Source of the DNA: Hygrophila difformis
Taxonomy: Eukaryota > Streptophyta > Magnoliopsida > Lamiales > Acanthaceae
Direction of reading: 5' to 3'
NCBI GenBank assembly: GCA_030278955.1
Contig: JAOANR010000013.1
Location: 43,870,191 to 43,934,190, forward strand
DNA length: 64,000 nt
In this document: one piece after another, positions 11,406-22,677 of the stretch
Layout: each line of letters opens with the position of its first letter
How positions within the stretch are numbered: position 1 is the first letter of the stretch
Translations under genes and position numbers: made by a program
The notes under the pieces: generated by a model
The model's input: the letters and a program-made list of their open reading frames with translations, nothing else
What the model was told of the DNA's origin: nothing
The model's database searches: none

Positions 11406-14400
11406 ATGCGGGGTTGTTTATATAACAGTTTTCTTATGTCGGATTTTAAGGGTTTCTCTATCTTGGCATGGAACGTAAGGGGTTTTATGAACCCCCGGGC
11501 GAAAAGATGTTTATCAGAATTTGTTAGATATTATAAGCTGACGTTGGTTTTCATTCTGGAACCACAAGGCTTGTTTGACAGAGCAAGAAATTTTGTTTAC
11601 AGGTTAGGATATGGGCCGTTGTTTATTCAGGAGTCTGCTGGCCGCGCGGGAGGACTCTGGGTGCTAGGCATATCCAACTTAACAATCGTTTGTGAGATAA
11701 TTGACATGCATGATCGGTTTCTGACGTTCTCATTGAAAGCTGCGGATGTGATATGGTTTTGTACTGCTGTATATTGTCATCCGAATTACCAACGCCGGAA
11801 GAGTAACTGGGACTACCTCCAACGTTTGGCATCTACTATTTCAGGACCTTGGTTCCTAATGGGAGACTGGAACGAGGTACTCGCTCCATCAGAAGTTCTT
11901 GGAGGTATTTATAATCAGAGAAGAGCTGATGAGTTTAGAGATTGCTTAACGTCGGTTGGTCTCTTCAATGTGCGTATGGAGGGATCATCCTTCACATGGT
12001 TCCGCCAGGCGAATCAAGTGCAGTTTATCAAGAAGCGGTTAGATCGAGGAATTGCTAATCTTGAATGGGTTAATCTTTTTCCTCAAGGTCATGTTATCAC
12101 CTTATCTCGAACAAATTCAGACCATGCTCCATTATTGCTTTCCTGTGGAAAAGATGCTATGCCAGCCCCTACTCAACCTTTTCGGTGGGAGGCTATTTGG
12201 GCTTCGAACTCTCAGTATTCGGACTTGATGAATGGTGCATGGGCTGAAGCGGGTTCCTTGGAAAATAGACTGCAGCGGTTGCAGGCTCTCTCCACTCAAC
12301 ATTGCCAAAATGATCGTCGTAGGCTTAGAAACAAAAAGAAAAAGATCCTTCGTCGCCTTGCGGGTCTTGATGCATACTTAAACTGTGCTCATTCTACTTG
12401 GCATCTAGCTTTGGAAAAGAAGTTGCAAGAAGACTATCAGCAAATCCTTGAACAGGAGGAGGTTTTTTGGTATCAAAGAGCAATGGAGAGTTGGATACGT
12501 TTGGGTGATCGGAACTCAAAATTCTTTCACGCACAGGCTAAGATGCATTATCATCGAAAGCAGGTTCATGGGTTATTCTTGGAGGATGGATCATGGTGTT
12601 CTGATCGCCATGCACTCAAGGAGTCAGTATGTCAATATTTTTCTAAACGTTTTACGGAAGATAGGATGACCCCTATTGGAGACTCACTGCCTCCCCTCTC
12701 GTCCCTATCCCATTTAGGGTTGGATATTATGCATGGTGACATACAATCGGAGGAGGTGGCACGTGCCTTGAAACAATTTAAACCATACGCGGCACCGGGG
12801 CCGGATGGTTACCCAGCCGCGTTCTACTCCCAGTTTTGGCCGGTGGTTGGAAAAGATATTGTGGAAATGGTACGTCAAGCTTTTCTTCATGGCACCTTTG
12901 ACCCTCAATTGGCAAAAGCCTTCATTTGCCTTATTCCTAAGGTACCAGTGCCCTCTAAACTAAGTGAATTCAGGCCCATAACTCTATGTAATGTTGCTTA
13001 TAAGTTCATTACAAAGGTGATTGTCAATCGCATGCGACCGGTGATGGAGAAGTTTATATCCCCACTTCAAACAGCCTTCATCCCAGGTCGAGGAACTATG
13101 GATAACGCTATATTATTACAGGAATTGGTGTATGATCTCTCGCGTTTGGATACAAGGATCAAAGCCATCGTTATCAAGATCGATTTAGAAAAGGCTTACG
13201 ACAAAGTTCGATGGCCTTTTCTGGAGGAAAGTCTGCAACAGATGGGGCTGCCGCCTGTGTTGTGTAAAATTATCATGACTTGTGTTAAGTCACCGGCCTT
13301 TTCAATTATCTGGAATGGTGAGATTTTAGATGAGTTCAGGCCACAACGAGGGCTTCGGCAGGGGGATCCCCTCTCCCCTTATTTGTTCAACATAGTTATG
13401 GAACGCCTCTCTATGGCAATCTCTGCTCAGGTAGCAGCTCGGCAATGGGAACCGGTCAAATTGAGTCCTGGCAGTGGGGGGGATATCTCATTTGATTTTT
13501 GCTGATGATTTAATCTTGAGCATGGTATTGAATGATCATAGTTTGAGGTCCGTAGCCGCCACCCTCAAGAATTTTGAGTTACAAGCAGGTCTCCAGGTGA
13601 ACACTGCTAAATCCCGCTGCTTTGCTTCCAAATGTGTTACTGTCGAAGAAACTCAATGGGCGTTGAGTGTCATGCACATTCCTTTCACAGATCATTTGGG
13701 AAAATACCTTGGTTTTCCCGTGCATCATGGTAGAGTAAAAGCGGAGTCTTACAATTATATTCTGGAACGGATGGATAATAAAATTTCATGTTGGGCAATG
13801 AGACTTCTCAACAAAGCGGGCCGATTAACTCTCACCAGACATGTGTTAGCTGCCATCCCTGCTTATTGTATGCAATTAGGATGGTTGCCAGAATCTATAT
13901 GTAAGAATATTGATCGCCGCATTAGACATTTGGTCTGGAAAGATCATACAGGGAAGGGCTTAAATCTTGTCAAATGGGATGTAGTTGCTACTCCAAGGCG
14001 TGATGGGGGTTTGGGACTAAGAAAGTCAAGGTTGTGTAACGTTGCATTACTCGGAAAAATTAGTCATATATTACTTCAGAGTTCAGACAAGCTGTGGGCT
14101 TGTGAATTAAGGGAAAAGTACTGTCGAGGGAAGCAATCCTTGGCTTCTCTGCCGTCTTCCGGATCTTTCACTTAGCGTAGCATGAGACGAGCTCTTCTTC
14201 GATTATCTGATGGATATGAGTTCCAGATAGCCAGCGGTGATTGCTCACTTTGGTACTCAAATTGGTTGCATGGAAGGGCAATAGGGCCGAGAATACCCTA
14301 TGTGGAGACATGTGATATGGATTTGAGGGTTAAAGATATTATTGCTGGCCATGGCTGGGATTTGTTCGCTATTTGCACGATCATTCCTCAACAAATTCGG

Positions 14401-15510
14401 CTCCAGATCCTAGCCAAGACGCCTCCTAGAATTCATGAGGGATTGACTGATGTATGGCGCTGGAGAGGAAATGTGCATGGCGAATATTCATCTTCATCGG
14501 GATATCAGCACCTTCTGGGAACTGAGCCAAGACTGCGGGGATGGAAGTGGTTGTGGAGTTCCTCCTTCCCGGAAAGGATGTGTTTCTTTTTATGGTTGTT
14601 ATGTCAAGCAGCGATACCATGTAACGAGTTAAGGTATCGACGTCATCTTGCCAATAATCCCTTGTGTACTATCTGTGGGGTGGAGCCGGAAACGTGGGGA
14701 CACTGCTTATTTTATTGTTCCTGGGCGTATTCGGTTTGGCAAGCATTGGATATTTTGATTCCACAGGATCTTCACACTCTGGATAAACAAAATCTCAGAT
14801 TTTGGGTGGCAAACATGTTTAAAGTCTATGGAGTTACATTCGTGGTGGGGATGTGGATAATCTGGAAAGAGAGATGTCGTAAGGTGTTTCAAGGTGCAAA
14901 TACTAATGTTCAAAATGTGGTACGACAGATATCTTACATGTATGGAGAGATCAGAAGAAAGCAGGTCAAGAATGGCCATCAACCTATATATCCACGCGTG
15001 GTATGCTGGAACATGGGGGGGTGGCAGGGCTTTTTCTTGCATTCGGATGGTTCCAGAATTGATGAACGCGCCACAGCAGGATATGGAGCGGTCGTGAGGG
15101 ATCACACGGGCAGGTGGATGGGAGCTGTCACCGGGTTCCTGGGAAATGTTTCGATTTTACAGGCAGACGTAGAAGGTGTACTAAGTGGCCTTGAATATGC
15201 CAAGCAGCTCGGAATTACGGCTATCTACTGCTTATGTGACTCAATGGAAGCGGTTCGGTTGATTAATATGCCGAGATCTCAGACTCATGCTTTGGCTGCG
15301 CAACTGCTACAGATTGATGACTTAAAATCTGCCTTCAAGCAGTGTTTCTTTGGGCATATATGGCGGGAAGGAAACTTCGTTGCAGACTGTCTTGCACATA
15401 TAGGGGTTGACGGTGAGGCGTTTTATACTACCTGGACCTTTCCACCGGATGTAGTTAAAAGCCTTTTGGAATGGCACATGGTATCCACGGTATTAGGAAT
15501 AGAGGAGTGA
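11406..15510 (+). pseudogene. LINE ORF2: endonuclease, reverse transcriptase, RNase H; two breaks
   Basis: The N-terminus is an exonuclease-endonuclease-phosphatase domain (LAWNVRGF, ILEPQG, MGDWNEV, SDHAPLLL). RT follows: FRPITLCNVAYKFI, AFIPGRG, KIDLEKAYDKV and QGDPLSPYLF. The catalytic block FADDLIL lies just after a frame change. A zf-RVT region (CTICGVEPETWGHCLFYC) and an RNase H domain (HSDGSRIDERATAGYGAVVRD ... NFVADCLA) complete the usual plant L1 order. Break one is a frame change at the G7 run 13476-13482. Break two is TAG at 14173-14175 where relatives have Trp; the frame is unchanged across it. The nearest start is at 11406, with a second in-frame ATG at 11436. Confidence 0.9.
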
Positions 15511-15934
15511 CTGTATTCACATTTTGTAGCTTGCAAGTTGTCTTCTGTGTTATTTTGCTTTGATGAATGTCTAGCCCTTCAGGGCTGTTCGAGCAAAAAA
15601 AAAAACTAAAATAAAAATAAAAATTGGCAGCAATTTTTTTTATTTTTCTTGCCAATTTTAATTTTTCTTCCCAGAGTAATAAATTTCATGTGGTAGAACA
15701 GAAAAATGTGGTGCCCTTCCCACCAGCATCAGGAGTTGTACCATGGAAATAAATTCTCAACGTACAAACTGCAAAGCTGGAAAAATGCCCCCCAAATGTA
15801 GGGACACGTTGTAAGGAAATATTTTCACTAGTATTTAATACTCTATGGCCAAATCTCAACTGCTGTTAACCTACCGTCATGTCTCTATTTATTGCCCAAC
15901 AATTTATTTTTTTTTAAATAAAGAAAATCTAAAA

Positions 15935-16464
15935 TACTACCTCCGTTTTCATATGAGTGAACCATTTGCATAGTACTCCCTCCGTCCCACTTCAGACGTC
16001 ATGTTTGACTTTTTATACTGTTCATTATTTAACTTTAATTCATTAGATTGCAAGTAAATATTTGAAGAATAAATAGTCGAGTTCGGTCTTGTTAGATTCG
16101 TTTAATCGTGTAGTTTTAGAATATATATTTCACATAATTTTTACTTATATATATTTTGAGATATGATCGATTTAAAAAGTGCATTGGATTGTGTGCAGAA
16201 ATCAAACAAGACATCTTAAATGGGACGGAGGGAGTAGTAACTATTCATTGGGTAACTTTGACTAATTTTTTAGACATAGTTATATAATAAAAAACATAGT
16301 CATGTGAGATCTTGTTAGATTCATCTAATCACATAGTTTTAGAATATCAAATTTTTATAATTTTTACATGGATAGAATTTGAGTTATAAACATTTAAAAA
16401 TGTGTCTTGGACTGCGTGAAATGCAGGTATGGTGCATTTATATGAGAACAGAGGAGAGGAAGTA
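15935..16464. repeat. Stowaway-like MITE interrupted by a second MITE
   Basis: Ends are TACTACCTCCGTTTTCAT and, reversed, TACTTCCTCTCCTCTGTTCT, flanked by TA. The sequence left of the inner element (ACCATTTGCATAG) joins naturally to that on its right (ACTATTCATTGGGTAACTTTGAC), restoring an element of about 268 bp. The copy at 39096-39359 belongs to the same family, with uninterrupted interior. Confidence 0.75.
15974..16236. repeat. Stowaway MITE, 263 bp, nested in another MITE
   Basis: TIRs of about 33 bp begin TACTCCCTCCGTCCCA and end TGGGACGGAGGGAGTA, with TA target duplication. Its interior matches the MITE at 58357-58620 nearly throughout, so these are two copies of one family. Confidence 0.85.
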
Positions 16465-16548
16465 TATTGGAATATATCCATTACATCTAACGTTTTGGAT
16501 TTGACTACACATGTTTGTATAAGTTCCTAAATATTAAGCATTTAATGC

Positions 16549-16757
16549 CCCGTTTGGAATAAGCGGTCCAAACGCTAAAAGCCCATTCCCAACTCTAAGA
16601 AATTCATATCTGTTTGTTTTTCCGGAAATACAAGATTTGGAATCGCTGATTTTCTCCACAAATTGTGGTCTTGGGAACTCTAATCTCTGAAGCTAAACTC
16701 TAATTTCTGAAACCAAACTCTAAACTCTAAACTCTATTTATTTACCAAACGAAGCCT
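16549..16757. repeat. Possible degenerate MITE with CGTTTGG ends
   Basis: The segment begins GCCCCGTTTGG and ends CCAAACGAAGC, an imperfect inverted repeat like that of many plant MITEs. The interior repeats ACTCTAAA-type units near 16678-16735. I found no clean target duplication. Confidence 0.4.
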
Positions 16758-16910
16758 AAGCTTATTATGAGTTGTTGAATTGTGTACTTTTTTTTGCATT
16801 GCCAAAAACTTTCATCTTGTGGGTTGTTGAATATTTTCATAATTTTCTTTCATTTTATATTATACTATCTCCGTCTCATTATAAATATTGAAATATAATT
16901 GCATTATTTT

Positions 16911-16943
16911 TTTTATTGTCGAACAGCCTATACAGGCTAGGAG
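16911..16943 (-). mobile_element. 33-bp LINE/SINE 3'-tail-only insertion
   Basis: Read on the minus strand this is CTAGCCTGTATAGGCTGTTC followed by an A/T-rich tail, matching the 3' tail of the SINE at 38035 and resembling the LINE 3' end at 15575. It is flanked by 17-bp direct repeats with one mismatch (16894-16910 and 16944-16960), the mark of target-primed reverse transcription. It is an extreme 5' truncation. Confidence 0.7.
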
Positions 16944-16960
16944 TATAGTTGCATTATTTT

Positions 16961-18059
16961 AATTACCACCGACTGTTTAATCTATCTTAAAATACTGTAT
17001 GAATTTTTTCAAATGTATTATTTTCTGTATGAAATATTTAAATACTATTAATTTTGCAATTCTTGAGATTCGAACTCCTGGCTTTTATTGAACATATTCA
17101 TTTCAATAGTAGATGAAACCAATCATACAAACCCAAAAATGTGAGTTAGGGATTGAATAATAATTGAATGAGGTCAGCAGTCAACAAATGTATATGCAGA
17201 GACACTGCAGATATTACATGTGCATGTAGTATTATTATTTATGTATGTATGTTGTATCTATGTCCCAAGAATAAAACATCATCGCCCGTATCCTGAGGAT
17301 GAGATATGGGGCTGTGCTGGATGTGGGATATATATGCCTCCTTGTATATAGGTTCTCTGTTTCTTTGGATTTTGCAATAACTTATATATTAATGGCATTC
17401 GTGTTATTTTATTTATTAGTATTAGTATTAGGATTACCACACCACATATTACTTTAAAGAGAGGGAAAGACATTGTTTTCTTTATTAATTATATTTGGGG
17501 TTTCTGGTTTAATTTATGTAATAATAATGAGCTAGGGCACAGAGAGGACAATACGAGGCTTTTATTAGAAGCTCCAAAATGGTGTCTTTTTCTCTAGGTG
17601 AGAATATTGGGAGAGATCTGTATGACTGTATTTATAATTTTTCAATGTTGGGTGTGCAGTTTCTGCTGACTGTGTTTAGATCTAAACAATCAATAATGGG
17701 AGGTGTATACAAATCTTTGATAACAACGTTGGTGTTTTAATCTGCCGATTGTGTACGACGTTGTCTTAACGCTTGGACTCTTCTTGAAATTTTTGTAATA
17801 TAGTAACAGGGAAGACGTACGGAAACGAGAAAAACTAGCCAAGCCCAAATCAATTATTGGGGAAGCAGAAGTTGGAATTCTGTGGAATTGGGCTTCAATG
17901 TTCAAAATGGTTTCTGCGTTTAGGGTTTCCAATTGGGCTTAATTTTGACATTTCTGAATCATCCAATTTTCTAGATTTCCCCCCTTTTTTGGTTCCCCTT
18001 ATCCGAAATTCGAATCTTTTTCGACTTCAGGATATGCAAATTTGTTCAACTGGGGAGAA
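16961..18059 (+). other. Intergenic DNA and 5' region of the RRM gene
   Basis: AT-rich and without coding content. The last 200 bases hold upstream sequence or 5' UTR of the RRM gene. I could not identify a convincing TATA box or a 5' UTR intron. Confidence 0.4.
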
Positions 18060-19881
18060 ATGTTGAGCCTTGGGAAGATACCCCCAACCGCAATCAGAAA
18101 CCCTAACTGTAACCCTAAAATTCCTCCCAAATCCCAATTCTCATTCCCAATTCGTCTCTGTTTGAATGTCCGGAATTTGCAAAATGTGTTTCACTGCTCT
18201 GCGTTCAAAGCCAAGAAGAGGGGACCGGCAGGGAATGGCCGTTTTCGTGAGTTCGAGGAGGACTTTGACGATGAGATTTTCGACGATGGCGAATTTGAGG
18301 AAGACGACAACGACGACGACGAGGGGGTAAATATTCCTTTTAGGAACATGAAGAGGTGGCTGCAGAACAGGCCAGTGGGGTTTGGAGAAGGCAAAGTATA
18401 CGATACTTCAATCGAGGACAAATTGATGGAAGAAATCGAGCAGAGTAGAAAAGCCCAGCTCGCCAATCTGAATAAGCTCAAGCAACAAACAGCTTCTGCT
18501 GCCAAGAAAGAAACAGGCAAGCAGGATCAAGGTTTGGTTTTGGTTATCATCTTACTGTCTAAATGGATATGATGTCATATAATATCTCTTTTATCTGCTA
18601 TTGTCTGTGCTGTGATTTCCTGTGGTGGCATTTGAGCTGAACATGATGAAGCTGGGGGGTGCTTTTCAGGCTCGGCAAATGTTCAGAATGGATTTCGCGT
18701 GCGCTTAACCAATCTTCCGAAGAAGAAGAACATTCACAGGGATCTAAGTCGGGCTTTCAATGGAGTCCCTGGAATCCTAGACATAATTCCAGTTGTGTCT
18801 GGAAATGAAAAAACTAGAGACCCTGTGTGCAAAGGAATTGCCTTTGTTCACTTCAGGCGCCTGGAAGATGCTCAAAGGTATTTATACTTTGTCCATTGTG
18901 AAATAGCTCAGCTTCATTTTTCGATAATATTGCTACTTTCCTTGTTATTTAGTGTCAATTGCCAGTCTTATCAAAGGAAGGAGGATTGGATGCTAGAAAC
19001 TGTTCTTTACTCCTGTACTCTGAAAAATAAATGTTAATAGGAGTACTCTTGTCTTATGAAAATTTGCTTGATTATGAATGAATTAGAGTCGTTCTAGATA
19101 TGGTCACAGATCACAGGCAGAACTTGCTTAACTTGATTTTGCGCAAATTTGTTTTTTTCAGATAAGAATAGATTGGATTTGTTATGTCTTTGGTAGGTTT
19201 GTGCAGAATTTTTTGGGAAAAAGTATAAGCTTTGGCAGGGTTGAAAAGCAGATACAATGCGAGATAATGGACAGCAAGTCGTCAAATCCTGCATCTGCTC
19301 AACAATTAAGAGACGATATCTACATTCTGCCAAAACGCGGACTTGATTTGGATGTTGCTGCTGCTGTTTCTGAAACTGACGTTTCCTTGTCGGATTCATG
19401 GGAAGAGATTGAAGCTATCGAATTCGATGATGCAGATGAGGGAACTTTCTTGGTGCAATTAGATGTCGATGATGATGATGATGATGATGGCGACGACTAC
19501 AATGATGAAGAGATCATCGAAACTTCAGCCACCGTTATAGATGGTGATCTGTCCGAGCAGGAACTCGACAGTCAAGACGAGGCATCCCTGGTAAAGAAGA
19601 AGGGAAGAAGGAAAGACAAAGCGGCAGATGGTAAGAGAAGGAAAGACAAGAATCCTAAAACAAGCATCATCTCAGGATCTGCCAAAAGGTGCTCGACCTA
19701 CTCTATTACATTTGTTCTTTGTCCCGTCTCTCCTCACTCTCTGGAGAAGCTTGAAATGTAAAATCCCCCCTTTTTTTTTGGTGTTTTATTGTACAGGTTG
19801 AAAATGAAAGACAAAGCAGTCCTCACAGGTGTATTCTCCAAATATGCAGCAAATGCAGCAGTAAAAGAGCAGAGTAGATAG
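18060..19881 (+). CDS. RRM RNA-binding protein, probably plastid-targeted
   Basis: Four exons by canonical GT-AG sites and frame: 18060-18531, 18670-18877, 19197-19688, 19797-19881, giving 418 residues. The N-terminus (about 1-55) is rich in Ser, Asn, Arg and Pro with almost no acidic residues, like an organelle transit peptide. An acidic stretch (about residues 60-90) follows. One RRM spans about 166-250, with RNP2 RVRLTNL (167-173) and RNP1 GIAFVHFR (213-220). The C-terminal half is strongly acidic, including a run of Asp near residue 325, then Lys/Arg-rich. Plants have single-RRM plastid proteins of this build, such as Arabidopsis RBD1, a 23S rRNA binder, but I cannot prove orthology. A TTG 18 bases upstream is in frame; the ATG at 18060 is preferred. 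Confidence 0.85.
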
Positions 19882-20037
19882 CCTGTGGCTTCATCATTGT
19901 CGTTCTAGATTGTGTGTGCCTGCAACAAAGGAAAAATCATTGTAATACTCGCACATTCATAGTATTTCATAACCACAACCGATTAGCATATTTTTATCTG
20001 CTAAAAGTCTCACTTTTTAGAAAGTGAAGCCCAAGGT

Positions 20038-20286
20038 TAAAATTTCTTGCTGTTATTTTAGTCAGTAACTATGCCTACCATTTTCCTCTGTGTACTCTGA
20101 CAAAATGTAACAACCTTCAGGCAACTTTTCACGTAGCCTCAGAAAAACCTAAACGAGCAAAAACAGATAACAAATTTCATTCTACAGCTTAAGAATTCAC
20201 CAACATTGCGTACCTCAAAAAACCTCCAAATTCAAGAAGCCCACCAGCAATGCCAAAAACCCCCAAATTCAAGCGTACAATGATAC
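20038..20286 (-). pseudogene. Fragment of the DNA polymerase lambda gene (exon 3 and intron 2)
   Basis: 20038-20143 matches the minus-strand POLL exon 3 near 47880-47980 (for example CAGGCAACTTTTCAC). 20144-20286 matches POLL intron 2 near 48185-48335 (for example TTCATTCTACAGCTTAAG and CCCCCAAATTCAAGC). About 200 bp between these blocks in POLL, including the exon 3 splice acceptor, is missing here. The fragment is non-coding and lies just downstream of the RRM gene in opposite orientation. Confidence 0.75.
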
Positions 20287-20582
20287 AAAGACTGATCAAA
20301 TCATGAACCTATAATACCATTGTCTCTAACAAACAGTACCACACATTTTATTCAGAACATGAAAACTCAGGAACAACAGCGTCCTATTGAAACAATACCA
20401 TGAATAGCAAAATGACATAGCAAAAACCCATTTATTATAGTCGATAATAGTCGATCAAAGTTTAACAAGGAGGCAATCAATCCATAGCAAAGAAGTACTA
20501 CTTATTAATACTCCTATTAGCCAAGTCCAGAAATAGCTATACGTTCATAGTTATTCAGAGTTCTTCAGAAATATATAGAAAC

Positions 20583-20981
20583 TCAAAGATTGTTGTTCTT
20601 CTTCAGGGCCTTGGCATTTCGCGCAGCTTCCAGGCCGTATTTCTTCACCTCCGCAAGGTAGGCCTCTGCGGCCGCTGGTTCCCCATTCTTCTCTGCATTT
20701 GCGAAGTTGATTTGGGCAGACTTTGCATTCTTCGCGGCGGCATCAGCCTCAAAAGCGACCAGCGCAGCCTGCTCCGTCACGTCGTGTGCGTTCTTCAAGA
20801 GCAGTGTCAGAAAGGTAACCCTGAATAATGGATCTTCGTTGTCTGTGGCTTCAGCCGTGGCGAAATCCATCGCCTTTTTCAAGGACATTTTAAGTATGTT
20901 GATGGCAAGCAGCCCAGCAGCCTTCGCGTCTTCCTCAGCTTGAGCCACGATCGCCAGACTTGCTTCATTATTCTCGGCCAT
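20583..20981 (-). CDS. Small Ala-rich, predicted alpha-helical protein
   Basis: A single-exon frame of 132 residues, unusually rich in Ala (about a quarter), Glu, Lys and Asn, with no Cys or Trp and little Pro or Gly. It is predicted to be almost wholly helical, with repeated A-A-x-x-A patterns (for example AAAKNAKSAQINFANAEKNG). No signal peptide, membrane segment or recognised domain. A TATA box lies about 80 bases upstream (21060-21067), which supports a real gene. It resembles LEA-like or other amphipathic helical proteins only in composition, so I assign no function. Its GC content is clearly higher than the flanks, another sign of coding selection. Confidence 0.6.
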   Translation of the reverse strand: MAENNEASLAIVAQAEEDAKAAGLLAINILKMSLKKAMDFATAEATDNEDPLFRVTFLTLLLKNAHDVTEQAALVAFEADAAAKNAKSAQINFANAEKNGEPAAAEAYLAEVKKYGLEAARNAKALKKNNNL

Positions 20982-21059
20982 CTCTGCAGGCAGGCAGGCA
21001 CTGTTGTGGAGTGTACGTCTTTGGGGGTGAGGATGACGACCAATAGCAGTATGATTGTA

Positions 21060-21067
21060 TATTTATA
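21060..21067 (-). promoter_or_regulatory. TATA box of the Ala-rich gene
   Basis: Minus-strand TATAAATA in the context TTCTATAAATATAC, 79 bases upstream of the ATG at 20981, which would put the start of transcription near 21030. Confidence 0.55.
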
Positions 21068-21099
21068 GAACCAGAAACCCTGTGTGAGGATGTTTGTTA

Positions 21100-21640
21100 C
21101 GGGGAATTGGGTTTAGAAAAAATGAATTGAGCCCAATTTCTATTTATTTCTATTTCTCTAGTTTTAATTCTCTCTCAAATAGATAGAATTGGGGAGAGGG
21201 TTAAAATGTAGAAATTGGTTCTCTCTTTCTCACACCATACGTCGTTTACAACTTGCCGCTTTCCATACTTTTTTATTTTTCTTTTTGTAATTTGTTCATA
21301 TGTTTTTTAATTATTATTGTACAAAAAAAATTATAATTGAGAAAAATAGTTTTATTTTTATTTATATTTTTATTTTATAACTAAAAAATTATAATTATTT
21401 TTTTAATCACAGGAAAACAAGAAATTCTGTTACATGTTCAATTTCTATATTGAATTTTCTAATCAACGAAACAAGAAAATGACTTCTCTATTCTATTTCT
21501 TCGTTGAATTATCTGTTTTACCAAACAAGATAATCAATTGTCTTTCTCTGACCCAATTCTCTTTCTTTGCAATTTCATTCTCTACCATCAATTCTTTATA
21601 ATTCCATTCTCTATACCAAATGCACCCTAAATATTTAGTA
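21100..21640. other. AT-rich interval, possible degenerate transposon
   Basis: No coding content. The right side ends ATACCAAATGCACCCTA, like the terminus of plant MITEs with a GGGTGCATTTGGT end, but no matching left terminus was found. Repeated TTCTCT and AATTGGG motifs near 21100-21220 may be remnants. Confidence 0.3.
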
Positions 21641-21814
21641 TATTTGTGGGTGTTGATTATGGTGCAATAAATTGGAATTGGTTTGATTGCTTAATCGTCC
21701 TACGGTCCTCTGCTAAATGTGAAATTTGTTCGCTACTAAAAATGCGACATGTGTTTTTAAATATTAATTTTAATTAGTTTTTGGCATTTTAAATAAATAA
21801 AAGTGCTTAAAATA

Positions 21815-21815
<1 letters not shown>

Positions 21816-21877
<62 letters not shown>
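21816..21877. repeat. (TTA)n microsatellite
   Basis: About 20 uninterrupted TTA/ATT units. It generates poly-Ile reading frames that are not genes. Confidence 0.95.
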
Positions 21878-21889
21878 ATAAAAAATGGG

Positions 21890-22400
21890 CTACTTGGATC
21901 CATTAAGTCTAATGAATTTCTATTGGGCCAACGTGGACAAGTCAAAATTAAAGACCCGCATGTGACATGACCCAATGGACACTTGAAATGAGCCCAGCCC
22001 ATGAAGATCGGCTCATGTGAACAAGTCCGGATAAAAGATCCACGTACTTGGTTCGGTCCATCAAAATCGGCCCACAATCACTATATATTCTCTATAAATA
22101 GAGACACCCTCTTCACAAATGAGGGGGACATACACACTCAAAACCATTGACGGGAAGTCATTCAGCACCAAAGACGCTGAAGTGATCAAGGAGACGAAAA
22201 CTCTATAGCAATAAAACGCTGCAGAAATCCCAATGAGCCATAGAGGAAGTATCAAATACACTTCCAAACATTCAAGTTGGAGGAATCAAAGAAGTTCTAG
22301 AAGTCGAACCCACATATCATTTGATATTATTAAATTTATTGATTTTCTGTAAATTGTATGGCATTGTGATTGTGAAATAATAAAATTATTTGCAGTTGTT
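21890..22400 (+). other. LTR-like or pararetrovirus-like promoter fragment
   Basis: A TATA box (CTCTATAAATAGAGAC, about 22089-22104) precedes a leader-like stretch (CACCCTCTTCACAAATGAGG). Further on are an AATAAA-type signal near 22376-22384 and AT-rich DNA. This layout of promoter, short leader and polyadenylation signal is that of a solo LTR or an integrated pararetroviral promoter. No terminal TG...CA pair with target duplication and no coding remnant was found. Confidence 0.35.
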
Positions 22401-22677
22401 TGTCTATTTTCTTTTTAAGAAGACGAAGCCAAAGAAGACGAAGTTATTTAGTATTTTAAGGAAGTAGAAAAAATTATGATAGATTTTGTTTATATTAGTA
22501 TTTAGTTTATCCCTCTCGTTATTCGTTAATAAGTAAGTGATCAAGTTCTTTTGCTATCAATTTTATCAATTTTATTATTAGAGGTTCATTTCTCATCCAC
22601 TCCATATCCACTATTTTCATCATTTTTTAATTTATGTTTTATGAAATCTCACCATTTTTTTTATCTAGCCTTTGGCT

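Larger units (their letters stand above)
640..15605 (+). mobile_element. L1-type LINE split by a Ty3 LTR retrotransposon
   Basis: Non-LTR retrotransposon. ORF1 starts at the ATG at 672 and is interrupted at 782 by an LTR element; it resumes at 10000. ORF2 runs from 11406 to 15510. The 3' UTR ends in a short hairpin (AGCCCTTCAGGGCT) followed by GTTCGAGC and an A tract near 15595-15605. Removing the LTR element and one 5-bp repeat leaves about 5.8 kb, close to full length for plant L1 elements. ORF1 carries one frameshift besides the insertion; ORF2 carries one frameshift and one amber codon, so this copy is dead. The 5' boundary is only estimated, because I could not confirm a target-site duplication. 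Confidence 0.9.

Noticed and set aside
18042..18060. Upstream in-frame TTG as start of the RRM protein
   Set aside because: TTG starts are rare in plants and the ATG at 18060 gives a normal transit-peptide-like N-terminus.
21757..22077. Poly-Ile ORF
   Set aside because: Product of the TTA microsatellite; the poly-Leu/Ile/Asn frames near 59720-60018 come from the AAT repeat in the same way.
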